From Microcoleus sp. LEGE 07076 (GTDB lineage Bacteria > Cyanobacteriota > Cyanobacteriia > Cyanobacteriales > Microcoleaceae): a stretch of 32,737 nucleotides of DNA. The notes beneath the pieces were generated by a model. It was not told the origin of the DNA, searched no databases, and saw nothing but the letters and a program-made list of their open reading frames with translations. The number at the start of each line of letters is the position of its first letter. Position 1 is the stretch's first letter. Below, in pieces: positions 1 to 8,210 of the stretch. The stretch lies in contig NZ_JADEWV010000058.1 in the NCBI RefSeq assembly GCF_015207455.1, positions 1 to 32,737 on the forward strand. The letters are read 5' to 3'. The translations under genes were made by a program, and so were the position numbers.

Positions 1-2059
1 ATCCCATGCCCCGCAGGCGATCGACCGCCGCCTTAGCATCCGGTCTCAGAGTATCTTTTAGCCCGATTACCCCCAGCAAAACGCCCCCAGAAGCCACGTA
101 AACCGCCGTTTTGTCTTGGCAAGACCCCAAAAGTTCCGCAGCCACAGCGACACCATGCTGGCTCATCCACTCGGCATTCCCCGCGAACACCCGTCGCCCC
201 TCCACTAAAGCAGAAACCCCCAATCCCGGTTCGGTGTAGAAATCCTCAGCAGCCAGCAGCGGCAAACCTTGCTGTTGAGATTCCCGCAAAATTGCTGCGG
301 CGATGGGATGACAAGAGCCCCTTTCCACCGCCGCGGCAATTTGCAGCAGTTTTGAGTCAATTGTGGAACAGGCATCTTGCCTGTTGTCAGAAACACCATC
401 AATTGTGGAAATAGAGTCAATTGTGGAACAGGCATCTTGCCTGTTACCAGAAACACCATCAATTGTAGAAATTGTGGAACAAACATCTTGCCTGTTGCCA
501 AAATCGAAAATCGGCAAATAATCAGTGAGTGTAAGATTGCCAGTTGTCAGAGTGCCAGTCTTGTCAAAAACAACTGTATCTAATTGATGTACCCGTTCTA
601 AAACATCGCCACCGCGAATTAAAAGTCCGCGCTCCGCCCCGATACCAGAACCGACTAAAATTGCAGTTGGGGTAGCGAGTCCCAAAGCGCAAGGACAAGC
701 AATAACTAAAACTGCGATCGCCAATTTCAAACTTAACAACAAAGAAGATGGATAATGAATCATGGGTAATTGACTTCCCATATTCATTGCGCCGTGTCCC
801 ATCTCCATCACCCCGTGTCCTAAAAGCACAGAAGGCCAAAGATGAGTTCCGGCAAAATACCAAAATAGGAAAGTTAAAACCGATATCGCCATTACCCCAT
901 ATACAAAATATCCAGCGACAGTATCAGCTAAATTTTGAATCGGCGCTTTGCGAGTTTGGGCAGCTTGCACCAAAGCCACCATTTGAGCTACTGTTGTTTC
1001 TTGACCGGTGCGAGTTGCGCGCATCACAATTGCGCCGGATTTGTTGATAGTTCCGGCTGCGACTGTATCTCCTGGTTGTTTCAAAACAGGCATCGATTCG
1101 CCAGTCAACATCGATTCGTCTACTGTTGTTTTGCCTTCGCAGACTTCGCCGTCTACGGGAATTTTTTCCCCTGGTAAAACTTGCAGCCATTCTCCGACTC
1201 GGACGCGATCGGCTGGAATTTCAATGTATTGTGGATTGTAGACCGCAGATGTCGAGTTTGCAGGCAATTCTTGAGAGTCCGAATCTAAAATCGGCAGTTT
1301 AAAATCAACTAAGCGGGCTGTGGCCGGTTGCAGGCCGATTAAAGCTTGCAAAGCTGATGCAGCGCGCCGTCTGGCTTGCTGTTCGAGAGTTTTCCCCAAC
1401 AAGATAAAGCCCAGCAGCATCACTGGTTCGTCAAAAAAGCACTCCCATCCCATGCGTGGAAACAGCAGCGCCGCGTTGCTAGCTGTGTAAGCGGTGACAG
1501 CGCCTAAAGCTACTAAAGTATTCATGTTGGGTGCGTTTCGCCACAAACTGCGGCAGCCGTCAAGGATAATCGGGCGGCCAGGTAGCAGCAATGCGAGGGT
1601 GGCGAGTCCCCAGTGAAACCAAATATTGCTGAGAATTGGGGCTTTTGTGCCGAGTATGTGACCTAAACCGGATAGAATAATTAGGATTAGGGCGATCGAC
1701 AATTGATTGATTTGCTGTCGAATTTCTTGCCGCCGCCGTTCAATTGTTGCCGCTGCCGCTTCCTGCTGATTTCCACCTAAGCGAGACACAGAAGGAAATC
1801 CGTTATCAGTCAACTTTTTTGCTAAAGCTTCTGCATCGACAGCCCCCGGTTGGCACTCAACCGTTGCGACTTCTACGGCTAAGTTAACGCAAGCTGAAAT
1901 TACACCTGAATGCTGCATGAGTTGGCGTTCAACTGCTTTAGCGCAGCCGGCACATTTCATCCCGCTGACATCGAAAGTAACAAGTTCTGGCGGCGGGGAT
2001 TCTTTAACTGGGATGATTTCTGATTGATTTTCGGAGATTGTTTTGGGAACAAATTGCAT
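1..2059 (-). CDS. Heavy-metal (probably Cu+) translocating P-type ATPase, 3' end cut by window edge
   Basis: The reading frame is open from ATG at 2059 to the window edge (686 codons), so the C-terminal hinge and last membrane helices lie outside. Visible in order: an N-terminal heavy-metal-associated domain with GMKCAGC (Cys36, Cys39), membrane helices around 120-220, the actuator motif TGES at 319-322, a Met/His-rich luminal loop around 406-436, the CPC metal site (455-457, ACPCALGLATPTA), the phosphorylation motif DKTGT (Asp499) and the P1B-type SCHP motif at 582-585. CPC plus a CxxC domain indicates Cu+/Ag+ transport; in cyanobacteria the candidates are CtaA (plasma membrane) and PacS (thylakoid), and I cannot decide between them. 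Oddity: residues about 521-570, between DKTGT and the SCHP region, are encoded by three palindromic repeat copies and are not family sequence. No good Shine-Dalgarno precedes the ATG. Confidence 0.95.
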   Translation of the reverse strand, partial: MQFVPKTISENQSEIIPVKESPPPELVTFDVSGMKCAGCAKAVERQLMQHSGVISACVNLAVEVATVECQPGAVDAEALAKKLTDNGFPSVSRLGGNQQEAAAATIERRRQEIRQQINQLSIALILIILSGLGHILGTKAPILSNIWFHWGLATLALLLPGRPIILDGCRSLWRNAPNMNTLVALGAVTAYTASNAALLFPRMGWECFFDEPVMLLGFILLGKTLEQQARRRAASALQALIGLQPATARLVDFKLPILDSDSQELPANSTSAVYNPQYIEIPADRVRVGEWLQVLPGEKIPVDGEVCEGKTTVDESMLTGESMPVLKQPGDTVAAGTINKSGAIVMRATRTGQETTVAQMVALVQAAQTRKAPIQNLADTVAGYFVYGVMAISVLTFLFWYFAGTHLWPSVLLGHGVMEMGHGAMNMGSQLPMIHYPSSLLLSLKLAIAVLVIACPCALGLATPTAILVGSGIGAERGLLIRGGDVLERVHQLDTVVFDKTGTLTTGNLTLTDYLPIFDFGNRQDVCSTISTIDGVSGNRQDACSTIDSISTIDGVSDNRQDACSTIDSKLLQIAAAVERGSCHPIAAAILRESQQQGLPLLAAEDFYTEPGLGVSALVEGRRVFAGNAEWMSQHGVAVAAELLGSCQDKTAVYVASGGVLLGVIGLKDTLRPDAKAAVDRLRGMG
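356..503. repeat. Three palindromic repeat copies inside the metal ATPase gene
   Basis: Units at about 361-390, 421-450 and 473-500 share the core AACAGGCAAGATGCCTGTT (minus strand; the third copy has ACAAACATC on the plus strand). The first two lie in 60-bp units that are nearly identical. The array is in frame: in the ATPase it reads NRQDACSTIDS-like peptides, while a neighbouring frame, also open, reads TGKMPVPQ. The same core recurs in polA at 30403-30736. Confidence 0.9.
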
Positions 2060-2110
2060 GGTTTTTTTCGGTATTGATTAGAATATTTTGGTGAGAACAG
2101 AAAGAGTTTA

Positions 2111-2215
2111 ATATCAATTCCGTTACCATCGGAATTATTCATCTCTCTCTTCTCTCCCTCTGCGTCCTCTGCGTTCTCTGCGGTTAAATCATTCCGATAC
2201 AACCAGAATTGATAT
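2111..2215. repeat. MITE-like element with ATATCAATTC terminal inverted repeats
   Basis: ATATCAATTC at 2111-2120 pairs exactly with GAATTGATAT at 2206-2215, and imperfect pairing continues inward for about 29 bp (both ends reach ATCGGAAT). The interior holds the CCTCTGCGTCCTCTGCG-type sequence common in cyanobacterial genomes, which on the minus strand reads LTAENAEDAEGE. The size of 105 bp and lack of a gene fit a non-autonomous element. Confidence 0.75.
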
Positions 2216-2323
2216 AATGCACAGTTTAGACAAATGTCTATATTTTTATCATAGATAAAATTTCTGGCATCTTCCGAAAGTGTTAGTTTTTTTTAATTCT
2301 TATCTTAATTCTGAAGATTAGAC

Positions 2324-2558
2324 GGCGGTTGAAACCACATCTACACAGACACTCACGCAGTCGCCTGCGGGTTGAAGATTAGACGGTTATTGTCTTTAGT
2401 CCGCTTGGCACGGACATCGCTTGTATAGACCAATACAGTTGACTCTAGAACAATCTGACTTGCAAAAAATGCCTGTACTGCCTATAAAATTGTGAGATGG
2501 AATTGGTCAAAAAGCGTTAAGTTAACCGTATTGTTGTACAGACGCGGTTTCAACCGCC
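2324..2558. repeat. Inverted-repeat element with GGCGGTTGAAACC ends
   Basis: GGCGGTTGAAACC (2324-2336) and GGTTTCAACCGCC (2546-2558) form a perfect 13-bp inverted repeat. The left part, which continues to GGGTTGAAGATTAGACGG around 2370-2388, resembles the element at 11715-11847, so the two are members of one family. Confidence 0.7.
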
Positions 2559-2591
2559 CTCTTATATTAGTTAGTATCGAACTTTTACTTG

Positions 2592-2798
2592 ATGAATTTA
2601 GCTATGACAGAATCAGATAAATTTTATATTGTCAAACGTCCTGCTGGTAATTGCGAGATTTTGCCCATCGCCCAAATCGCACAGCAAAGCCCCACTATTA
2701 TAGAACAGTGGGGCCCTTACGATTCTGCTGAAGATGCGATCGCCCGCCGCATCGGATTAATTCGCGCCGGCAAATGTCAACCGCAATTAGGTGGTTGA
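2592..2798 (+). CDS. Small unknown protein (68 or 64 residues)
   Basis: A short acidic-to-basic protein beginning MNLAMTESDKFYIVKRP and ending GLIRAGKCQPQLGG. The internal stretch PTIIEQWGPYDSAEDAIARR looks like a folded small domain, and similar short proteins are, to my recollection, common in Oscillatoriales, but I do not know a function. The start could be ATG 2592 or, more plausibly from the MTESDKF sequence, ATG 2604; neither has a strong ribosome site. The stop TGA (2796-2798) lies inside a TGTTGAC-type heptamer array, so the last two residues (GG) abut repeat DNA. No neighbouring operon partner. Confidence 0.7.
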   Translation: MNLAMTESDKFYIVKRPAGNCEILPIAQIAQQSPTIIEQWGPYDSAEDAIARRIGLIRAGKCQPQLGG

Positions 2799-2814
2799 CT
2801 GTTGACTGTTGACT
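2794..2814. repeat. Heptamer array GTTGACT x3
   Basis: Three tandem GTTGACT units overlapping the stop codon of the preceding small gene. It belongs to the heptamer family seen at 24730-24764, 24916-25008 and 27761-27795. Confidence 0.8.
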
Positions 2815-2971
2815 ACTGACTACACTGTCATCTGCGGTTGCAAAATTCTCTTTTTTTTTCTGCAGATACAGGCAGATCAACACAGATTAACGCAGATGAA
2901 TTAGATTTATTCTGGTTGACTGTTGACCGGATTTGAGATGACTCGCCATGACGGATTGCCAAAAATAGCGA

Positions 2972-3031
2972 AGCATTCGAGTTGAAAAATCTTGGCTTTG
3001 AGCCGTAGATATTCCCTCGAATGCTTTTTTT
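2972..3031 (+). terminator. Possible terminator hairpin with large loop
   Basis: AGCATTCGAG (2972-2981) pairs perfectly with CTCGAATGCT (3016-3025) and is followed by a run of seven T on the plus strand. The 34-nt loop is long for an intrinsic terminator, so this may be a small structured RNA end. It would face transcripts from the 2592-2798 gene and lies just past the 3' end of the minus-strand protease gene. Confidence 0.4.
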
Positions 3032-3054
3032 ACATCAAAAGTTGCAGAGGTTTT

Positions 3055-4389
3055 CTACTTAGATTTAGAAGGTGCTGCACTCGGTTTAGGCGGCGCAGAA
3101 CTTGGTTTCAACTCAGCTTTGTCGTTCCCTGTTTTGCCAGTAACTTCCTTTGTCAAAACTTCCAAAGCTTTCGCGTACTGCGGATCTGCTTTCGTAGCAA
3201 TTTTATCGCGATCGCGCCTCAATTCCTGTTTTTGAGTATCGGTGAGTTCAATCACAACATCCGGTTTAATTCCCATGTGATTGATATCAGTGCCGTTGGG
3301 AGTAAAATACTTGGCAATTGTCACCGCCAAACCCGAACCATTTCCCACGCCGCGTACCGACTGCACCAAACCCTTACCAAACGTCTTTGTGCCCACCAAA
3401 ACCGCGCGTTTGTTGTCTTGCAAAGCACCGGATAGAATCTCGCTAGCACTGGCTGAACCGCCGTCTACGAGTACAACTAAGGATTTGTCAGTAATCTCTG
3501 CTTTGTTTGCAGTTTGTCGATCGGCTTCACCGACTCGATCGACCGTCGAGACGATCGTACCTTCTTTGAGCCACATCCGAGCAATTTCAATACTTCCGTA
3601 CAGCAACCCGCCTGGATTGGAACGCAAGTCTAGGATATAGCCTGTCACCTTTTTCTGTTCCAAATCCTTAATTGCCGATCGCATTTCCGATGCAGCATTC
3701 GCACTGAACTGATTTAAGCGAATATAGCCGATGTCGCCGATCGGGCTTTTCTGCACCGAATGCCGCACGGGATGAATTTCAATTTTAGCGCGTTTGAGCT
3801 TAAAATCTATTTCCTTTTTATCCCGCAAAATAGTCAGAGTCACCTCCGTATTCACCTTACCCCGAATCAAATTCACCGCTTGATTCGTATCCATCCCTTC
3901 TGTACTTTTGCCGTCAATCTTGGTAATGATATCTTTTGCCAGAATACCAGCGGTAAAAGCAGGCGTATCCTCGATCGGCGAAATCACCACCAACTTTTTA
4001 GTTTCCTCATCTTGAGTCAACTGAATCCCAACTCCTGTCAGTTCCCCAGAAGTTTCCACCTGCATATTCTTGAACTCTTGAGGATCCATAAACCGCGTGT
4101 AAGGATCATCCAACTTCTTCAGCATTTCTCGAATCGCCTTATAAGCTTCCTCATCGCTGGTATAAGTTCGGTTCAAATAATCATTCCGCACCGCTTTCCA
4201 GTCAACCTGGTTAAACGTGCCATCAACATAACTTTTGTCAATTATCTGCCAAACTTCATCAACCAATTCTTTAGGACTTCCCCGAAAAGAAGCCAGAGAT
4301 TTAGAACTGCAACCAGTGTTGACAAAAGTTACAGCAGTGAGTACAACTGCTGCTGCACTTAGAACAAGGCCTCGTTTTGTTATAACCAT
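3055..4389 (-). CDS. ctpC: C-terminal processing protease (S41 family), lipoprotein type
   Basis: A 444-residue serine protease of the Tsp/CtpA family that cleaves C-terminal tails of exported proteins. The N-terminus has a hydrophobic segment (7-22) ending in a lipobox-like VNTGC (Cys27), implying membrane anchoring. A PDZ domain spans about 110-200 (GVGIQLTQ, FTAGILAKDIITKIDG), and the protease core carries GGSASASE with the predicted nucleophile Ser314 and GTKTFGKG with Lys339, the expected 25-residue Ser-Lys spacing. The C-terminus is a Pro/Ser/Lys-rich tail. Cyanobacteria encode CtpA (D1 maturation), CtpB and CtpC. The lipoprotein-like start and SPKELVDEVWQII region fit CtpC best in my memory, but that paralogue assignment is less certain than the family. 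The ATG at 4389 is the only start preceding a proper signal sequence. Confidence 0.93.
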   Translation of the reverse strand: MVITKRGLVLSAAAVVLTAVTFVNTGCSSKSLASFRGSPKELVDEVWQIIDKSYVDGTFNQVDWKAVRNDYLNRTYTSDEEAYKAIREMLKKLDDPYTRFMDPQEFKNMQVETSGELTGVGIQLTQDEETKKLVVISPIEDTPAFTAGILAKDIITKIDGKSTEGMDTNQAVNLIRGKVNTEVTLTILRDKKEIDFKLKRAKIEIHPVRHSVQKSPIGDIGYIRLNQFSANAASEMRSAIKDLEQKKVTGYILDLRSNPGGLLYGSIEIARMWLKEGTIVSTVDRVGEADRQTANKAEITDKSLVVLVDGGSASASEILSGALQDNKRAVLVGTKTFGKGLVQSVRGVGNGSGLAVTIAKYFTPNGTDINHMGIKPDVVIELTDTQKQELRRDRDKIATKADPQYAKALEVLTKEVTGKTGNDKAELKPSSAPPKPSAAPSKSK

Positions 4390-4746
4390 TTGTGTGACGC
4401 GCCGGAGGAAAAGACTTCAGAATAATTACGCTCAATCTAACACAGGCAAAGCTTGGTCGGATTTTGGATACATATTTATTCAACTTTGCCGAGTTCTGCG
4501 GTGTCAACTTCAGACTGAAACCCTCTATCTCTCTCGTTTGTATCAAAGTCTCGATCCCCCTAAATCCCCCTTAAGAAGGGAGACTTTGAGCGTTATTGTC
4601 CCCCCTTAACAAGGACTTTGAGCGCTCTTGTCCCCCCCCTTACTAAGGGGGGTTAGGGGGGATCTCCGGGTTTAACAACAGGCATTAGGAGCGATCCTCT
4701 CCGTTGCCGTAGCCCCCGTAGGGGCGGGCTGCGCTAACGAGAGCAA
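4390..4746. other. Spacer with C/G-run repeats, no gene seen
   Basis: A 357-bp gap between ispG and the protease gene (both minus strand). It holds the CCCCCTAAATCCCCC-type element described separately and, at about 4691-4745, a palindromic GTAGCCCCCGTAGGGGC block of a sort also widespread in cyanobacterial spacers. The protease promoter should lie near 4390-4500; none is evident. Confidence 0.6.
4553..4665. repeat. CCCCCTAAATCCCCC / TTAGGGGGG inverted repeat element
   Basis: The left end carries ATCCCCCTAAATCCCCCTT and the right end AAGGGGGGTTAGGGGGGA, which pair. Between them ACTTTGAGCG is repeated directly (about 4583 and 4615), each time preceded or followed by a C-run. This is a low-complexity palindromic element typical of cyanobacterial intergenic DNA. 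Confidence 0.75.
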
Positions 4747-5967
4747 TTAAGGTTCAACCCAGCGATCGTCCGACTTAATCAAATCAATCAATTCTGCCAC
4801 ACCTTCAGACTCAGGAACCTTCTTAATTTCATCCCTACCGCGGTACAAAGAAATATAACCCGGTTGCTTCCCGACATAACCGTAATCAGCATCCGCCATT
4901 TCCCCCGGCCCGTTGACAATACAGCCCATTACAGCAATATCCAAACCCGTCAGATGCTGCGTCGCCTCTCTCACTTTGTGCAGCACTTCCTCTAAATTAA
5001 ACAAAGTGCGGCCGCAGGAAGGACAAGCGACATACTCAACCATCGTTTTCCGCAACCCCAAGGCTTGCAGAATGCTGTAGCAGACAGGAATCTCCTTTTC
5101 AGGGGCCTCTGTCAGCGAGACTCGAATCGTGTCGCCGATACCGTCAGCCAACAGCGGGGCGATACCAGCCGTGGATTTAATGCGGCCGTATTCGCCATCG
5201 CCAGCTTCGGTGACACCCAAATGCAGCGGGTAATCCATGCCCAGTTCGTCCATCCGGTACGCCATCAAGCGGTAAGCAGCAACCATCACCGGCGCGCGGG
5301 AGGCTTTCAGTGAAATCACGATGTTGCGGAAGTCGAGAGATTCGCAAATTCTAATAAATTCCAGGGCCGATTCTACCATGCCTTCGGGCGTGTCGCCGTA
5401 GGTAAACAGCATCCGTTCGGCGAGGGAACCGTGATTGACCCCGATTCGCAAAGCTTTACCTTGATCTCGCAGGGAAATCACCAGAGGTTCCAGGGTTTCG
5501 CGGATTTTTTCGCCAATTTCCGCGAATTCGGCGTCAGTGTATTCGCTTCTGTCGGCTTTCGGCTTCTCGAACACGTAAAGTCCGGGATTGATTCTCACTT
5601 TGTCTACGTGTTTTGCCACTTCCAGGGCAATTTTCATCCCGTTGTGGTGGACATCAGCAACCAGGGGCACAGCTTGGTAGGTTTCGTGCAATTTTTGCTT
5701 AATTTCAGCCAATGCTTTGGCGTGGGCCATGCTGGGCACGGTAACGCGGACGATTTCGCAGCCAATCTCGTGCAAGCGCCGAATTCCTGCCACCGATCCG
5801 TCGATGTCGAGGGTGTCTTCGTTAATCATTGATTGTACGACGACTGGGTTGCCGCCGCCGATGGTGATGCTGCCGACTTTGACGGGACGGGTTTTGCGGC
5901 GTTTGATGCTGGTGTCGAAAATCGGCTGAGGGTTTGGGGTTTTAGTTGGATTGGGGAGAGTTTGCAT
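4747..5967 (-). CDS. ispG: 4-hydroxy-3-methylbut-2-enyl diphosphate synthase (IspG/GcpE)
   Basis: The 406-residue enzyme of the MEP isoprenoid pathway converts methylerythritol cyclodiphosphate to HMBPP, using a 4Fe-4S cluster and, in cyanobacteria, photosynthetic ferredoxin as electron donor. The N-terminal TIM-barrel shows [20 protein letters not shown] and INPG motifs. The C-terminal cluster domain has Cys315 and Cys318 (CPSCGR) plus Cys349 (GCIVNGPGE) with Glu356. Length and ends match the bacterial (not plant/Plasmodium-insert) form. ATG 5967 starts a short variable leader before the conserved [10 protein letters not shown]. It stands alone, with long spacers on both sides. Confidence 0.98.
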   Translation of the reverse strand: MQTLPNPTKTPNPQPIFDTSIKRRKTRPVKVGSITIGGGNPVVVQSMINEDTLDIDGSVAGIRRLHEIGCEIVRVTVPSMAHAKALAEIKQKLHETYQAVPLVADVHHNGMKIALEVAKHVDKVRINPGLYVFEKPKADRSEYTDAEFAEIGEKIRETLEPLVISLRDQGKALRIGVNHGSLAERMLFTYGDTPEGMVESALEFIRICESLDFRNIVISLKASRAPVMVAAYRLMAYRMDELGMDYPLHLGVTEAGDGEYGRIKSTAGIAPLLADGIGDTIRVSLTEAPEKEIPVCYSILQALGLRKTMVEYVACPSCGRTLFNLEEVLHKVREATQHLTGLDIAVMGCIVNGPGEMADADYGYVGKQPGYISLYRGRDEIKKVPESEGVAELIDLIKSDDRWVEP

Positions 5968-6261
5968 AGTTGATTGGTAGAGTTTTGTTACGAAGGTCTA
6001 TAAAATTGTGTCTGCTGTTTTTTAGGTTGCCACAGAAATGACCTCTTTGGGCAAAGAGGTTTTGGGATTTAGGATTCTTAATGAGATTGCTGCGAATTTG
6101 TCGATCGAATTATGTAGGAAAAGGGCGATCGAACTAAAAGCCAACCATCACCGGGAAGGCGAACTGAAGTTGAGCCGGTGGAACTAAACCCAACCTACAA
6201 AATACAGTTAAGATAAGGGCTAGGCTGAGATAAACCTTGATATTGGTTGGCGGTGAGGAGA
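5968..6261. other. Divergent spacer between ispG and the kinase gene
   Basis: About 290 bp that must hold both promoters. It includes a perfect 9-bp hairpin, ACCTCTTTG (6041-6049) with CAAAGAGGT (6052-6060), followed by TTTT on the plus strand, which could end a short transcript or be a repeat. There is also a looser inverted pair ATGTAGG (about 6114) / CCTACA (about 6193). No reading frame is convincing. Confidence 0.5.
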
Positions 6262-7719
6262 ATGGTTTGGACACCGGGGCAGCGGTTAAATGGCGATCGG
6301 TATATCATTGAAGACAAGTTAGGTGAGGGTGGCTTTGGGGTCACGTACCTAGCACAGAAGGCGCAAAACAGGCAGCGGGTTGTGATCAAAACGCTGAAAG
6401 ATGAATTATTGAGCGATCCAGATTTTGCCCGGTATCGGGACAGATTCCGCGATGAGGCGGTAAAGCTATCTGTGTGCAGGCATCCCAATATTGTGCAAAT
6501 AGACAACTATTTCGATCATGGTAATTTGCCTTGCATTGCGATGGAATATGTGGCAGGAGAAGATTTGTGGAAATGGGTGGAAAAGCGCGGGATTCTGTCA
6601 GAAACCGAAGCTTTAAACTACATCCGCAAAGCAGGAGAAGCCGTAATAGTAGTTCACGAAAAAGGTTTGCTACATCGGGATATCAAGCCACAAAATATTA
6701 TGGTGCGAGACAATCAAGATGCAGTTTTGATTGACTTTGGTTTGGCGCGGGGTTTTATTCCCGATCGCACTCAACAAATGACTTTGGGGCTAACACATGG
6801 TTTTGCGCCTCCCGAACAGTACGGGGAAATTGGCAGATTTGCTGAGTACACAGATGTTTATGCTCTGGCGGCAACGCTATACTATCTGCTAACGAGTATA
6901 CCACCAACTGCTGCATTCTTGAGGGCTTTAAATCATCCTTTAAAGCCGCCGTTTCAGATGAATCCTAATATTAGCGATGGGGTGAATCGGGCAATTATCA
7001 AAGGGATGGAAATGGATGCGACAAAGCGCCCTCAGTCGGTTCAAAAATGGTTGGCTATGCTTCCACAACCTATAAATTTGATTTCCGCAAAAGGAGTCGA
7101 TTATGGTAAACTCGATCGGCTGTTGGCTAGCGGAGAATGGCAAGAGGCGGATCACGAAACGAAGAATAAGATGCTGGAAGCAGCAGGCAGAACAGAGGAG
7201 AGGTGGTTCAGAATTCCAGATATCTATCGATTCCCCTGTGAAGACTTACGAACTATTGACCAACTTTGGGTAAAATACAGTAACGGACGTTTCGGCTATT
7301 CGGTGCAGAAACGCATCTATGAAAGTCTGGGGGGAACCAGAGAATACGATCGGGAAATTTGGGAAGCTTTTGGCGATCGGGTAGGTTGGCGCGTGAAAAA
7401 AAGTTGGTTATTTTATCGTGATGATTTCAAATTCAACATCAAATCACCATCAGGACACCTCCCCGCAGTTAAGATTAATAGTTCGTTTTGGGTTCGAGTA
7501 TCTATGTCTGGTTGGATAGTGTTCTTTGTGTGGTTTGCGTGGTTTCAGTGGAATTCTTCTCTGATTTTCCCCCCTCTATCGGCGTTATTGGGATGGGTTT
7601 ATGTCGCAGTGATTTTTGTTTTCTCGGTAACGTCTTTAGCGGTTATTTGGGACGACTTTCTAAGATATGGTGTTAGCCACGACGATTTGTGGGCTCTTCT
7701 TTCTCAGGTCAAGTCGTAG
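6262..7719 (+). CDS. Serine/threonine protein kinase fused to a GUN4 domain and two membrane segments
   Basis: A 485-residue Hanks-type kinase. Kinase motifs: glycine loop LGEGGFGVTY (20-29), Lys43 (VVIKTL), HRDIKPQN (Asp140), DFG (158-160) and the APPE segment (182-185). Residues 279-400 match GUN4, the tetrapyrrole-binding protein that stimulates Mg-chelatase: DYGKLDRLLASGEWQEAD, FPCEDLRTIDQLWVKYSNG and FGYSVQKRIYESLGG. Two hydrophobic stretches (about 416-430 and 440-463) then suggest C-terminal anchoring with kinase and GUN4 parts on the same (cytoplasmic) side. ATG 6262 is chosen over an upstream TTG at 6247 because GAGGAG sits a few bases before it. The stop TAG (7717-7719) falls inside an inverted-repeat element. 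Substrates and ligand are unknown; tetrapyrrole-responsive phosphorylation is an inference. Confidence 0.95.
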   Translation: MVWTPGQRLNGDRYIIEDKLGEGGFGVTYLAQKAQNRQRVVIKTLKDELLSDPDFARYRDRFRDEAVKLSVCRHPNIVQIDNYFDHGNLPCIAMEYVAGEDLWKWVEKRGILSETEALNYIRKAGEAVIVVHEKGLLHRDIKPQNIMVRDNQDAVLIDFGLARGFIPDRTQQMTLGLTHGFAPPEQYGEIGRFAEYTDVYALAATLYYLLTSIPPTAAFLRALNHPLKPPFQMNPNISDGVNRAIIKGMEMDATKRPQSVQKWLAMLPQPINLISAKGVDYGKLDRLLASGEWQEADHETKNKMLEAAGRTEERWFRIPDIYRFPCEDLRTIDQLWVKYSNGRFGYSVQKRIYESLGGTREYDREIWEAFGDRVGWRVKKSWLFYRDDFKFNIKSPSGHLPAVKINSSFWVRVSMSGWIVFFVWFAWFQWNSSLIFPPLSALLGWVYVAVIFVFSVTSLAVIWDDFLRYGVSHDDLWALLSQVKS

Positions 7720-7779
7720 GGTGTGTCGCCTCGAAAAATCCTCAACAAAAATCGACAATCTCATAGCGACGCACCTTAC
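7716..7779. repeat. Inverted-repeat element GTAGGGTG..GCGACGCACCTTAC, copy A
   Basis: GTAGGGTGTGTCGC at 7716 pairs with GCGACGCACCTTAC ending at 7779 (one mismatch plus a G-T pair), with a loop containing ATCGACAATCTC. Copies B and C lie at 24634-24698 and 24815-24870. Here the element's own GTAG supplies the kinase stop codon, and its hairpin may form the mRNA 3' end. Confidence 0.75.
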
Positions 7780-7790
7780 AAACTACTTGA

Positions 7791-8006
7791 CTAAACAAAT
7801 GTTGGCCTAGTTAAATCTTCAAAATATTTTACTTTCCCCCGCATATCCTTAAATAATTCTTCAGTTGAAAGAGACTTTTCATACTGAGAAATTCTCACAA
7901 CTGGTTTAGTCCCATCCATCACTAAAATTTCTTCGCCTTCAATCTCGACAACTCGCAAAACTTCTAGTAATTGAGCGGTTAATTGACTTTTGTCTATGGT
8001 TTTCAT
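7791..8006 (-). CDS. Phd/YefM-type antitoxin, orphan
   Basis: A 71-residue protein beginning MKTIDKSQLTAQLLEVLRVVE with a GEEILVMDGTKPVVRISQY core. This is the N-terminal DNA-binding fold of Phd/YefM antitoxins (strand-helix-helix, then a conserved PVV/ARI hydrophobic strand). In the family, the C-terminal tail (here FKDMRGKVKYFEDLTRPTF) wraps and neutralises a toxin (Doc, YoeB or a PIN nuclease). No toxin gene lies downstream on the minus strand (the kinase 3' end is there), so it is orphaned or acts in trans. A truncated copy of its 3' end exists at 8825-8899. Start ATG 8006; upstream CCTATG lacks a strong ribosome site. Confidence 0.85.
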   Translation of the reverse strand: MKTIDKSQLTAQLLEVLRVVEIEGEEILVMDGTKPVVRISQYEKSLSTEELFKDMRGKVKYFEDLTRPTFV

Positions 8007-8210
8007 AGGACAATGATTGGTGTTGTGTTCAAACTCTATTATATCTTAAGACGATTCACTTAGCTAAGCGTGTCATTGCGCTACGGGAAAGCAATCGCCG
8101 AGACTTTGCTCAGTTCTCAATTAGCTGAGGTTCGCGATCGAGTAATTACTTTTTTAAGTAAATCATATTGTGTTACAATAAATCAACCTGAGTGTTAACA
8201 TCGCAAATGT

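Larger units (their letters stand above)
2060..2591. other. Repeat-rich spacer, no gene seen
   Basis: A 530-bp spacer between the divergent ATPase and the small plus-strand gene. It contains a MITE-like element (2111-2215) and a second inverted-repeat element (2324-2558), described separately. The remaining sequence, including the T-rich run near 2290, shows no convincing reading frame. The ATPase promoter must lie here but no clear -10/-35 pair stood out. Confidence 0.7.

Noticed and set aside
205-501. Minus-strand frame of 98 residues with TGKMPVPQ repeats
   Set aside because: It is an alternative frame of the repeat array inside the ATPase gene; the ATPase frame is continuous through it with family motifs on both sides.
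356-503. CRISPR array
   Set aside because: Repeats are palindromic, units are 60 bp with conserved spacers, and the array is coding and in frame; no cas genes are nearby.
1957-2202. Minus-strand frame with LTAENAEDAEGE
   Set aside because: It is the translation of a widespread intergenic repeat within a MITE-like element and overlaps the ATPase start.
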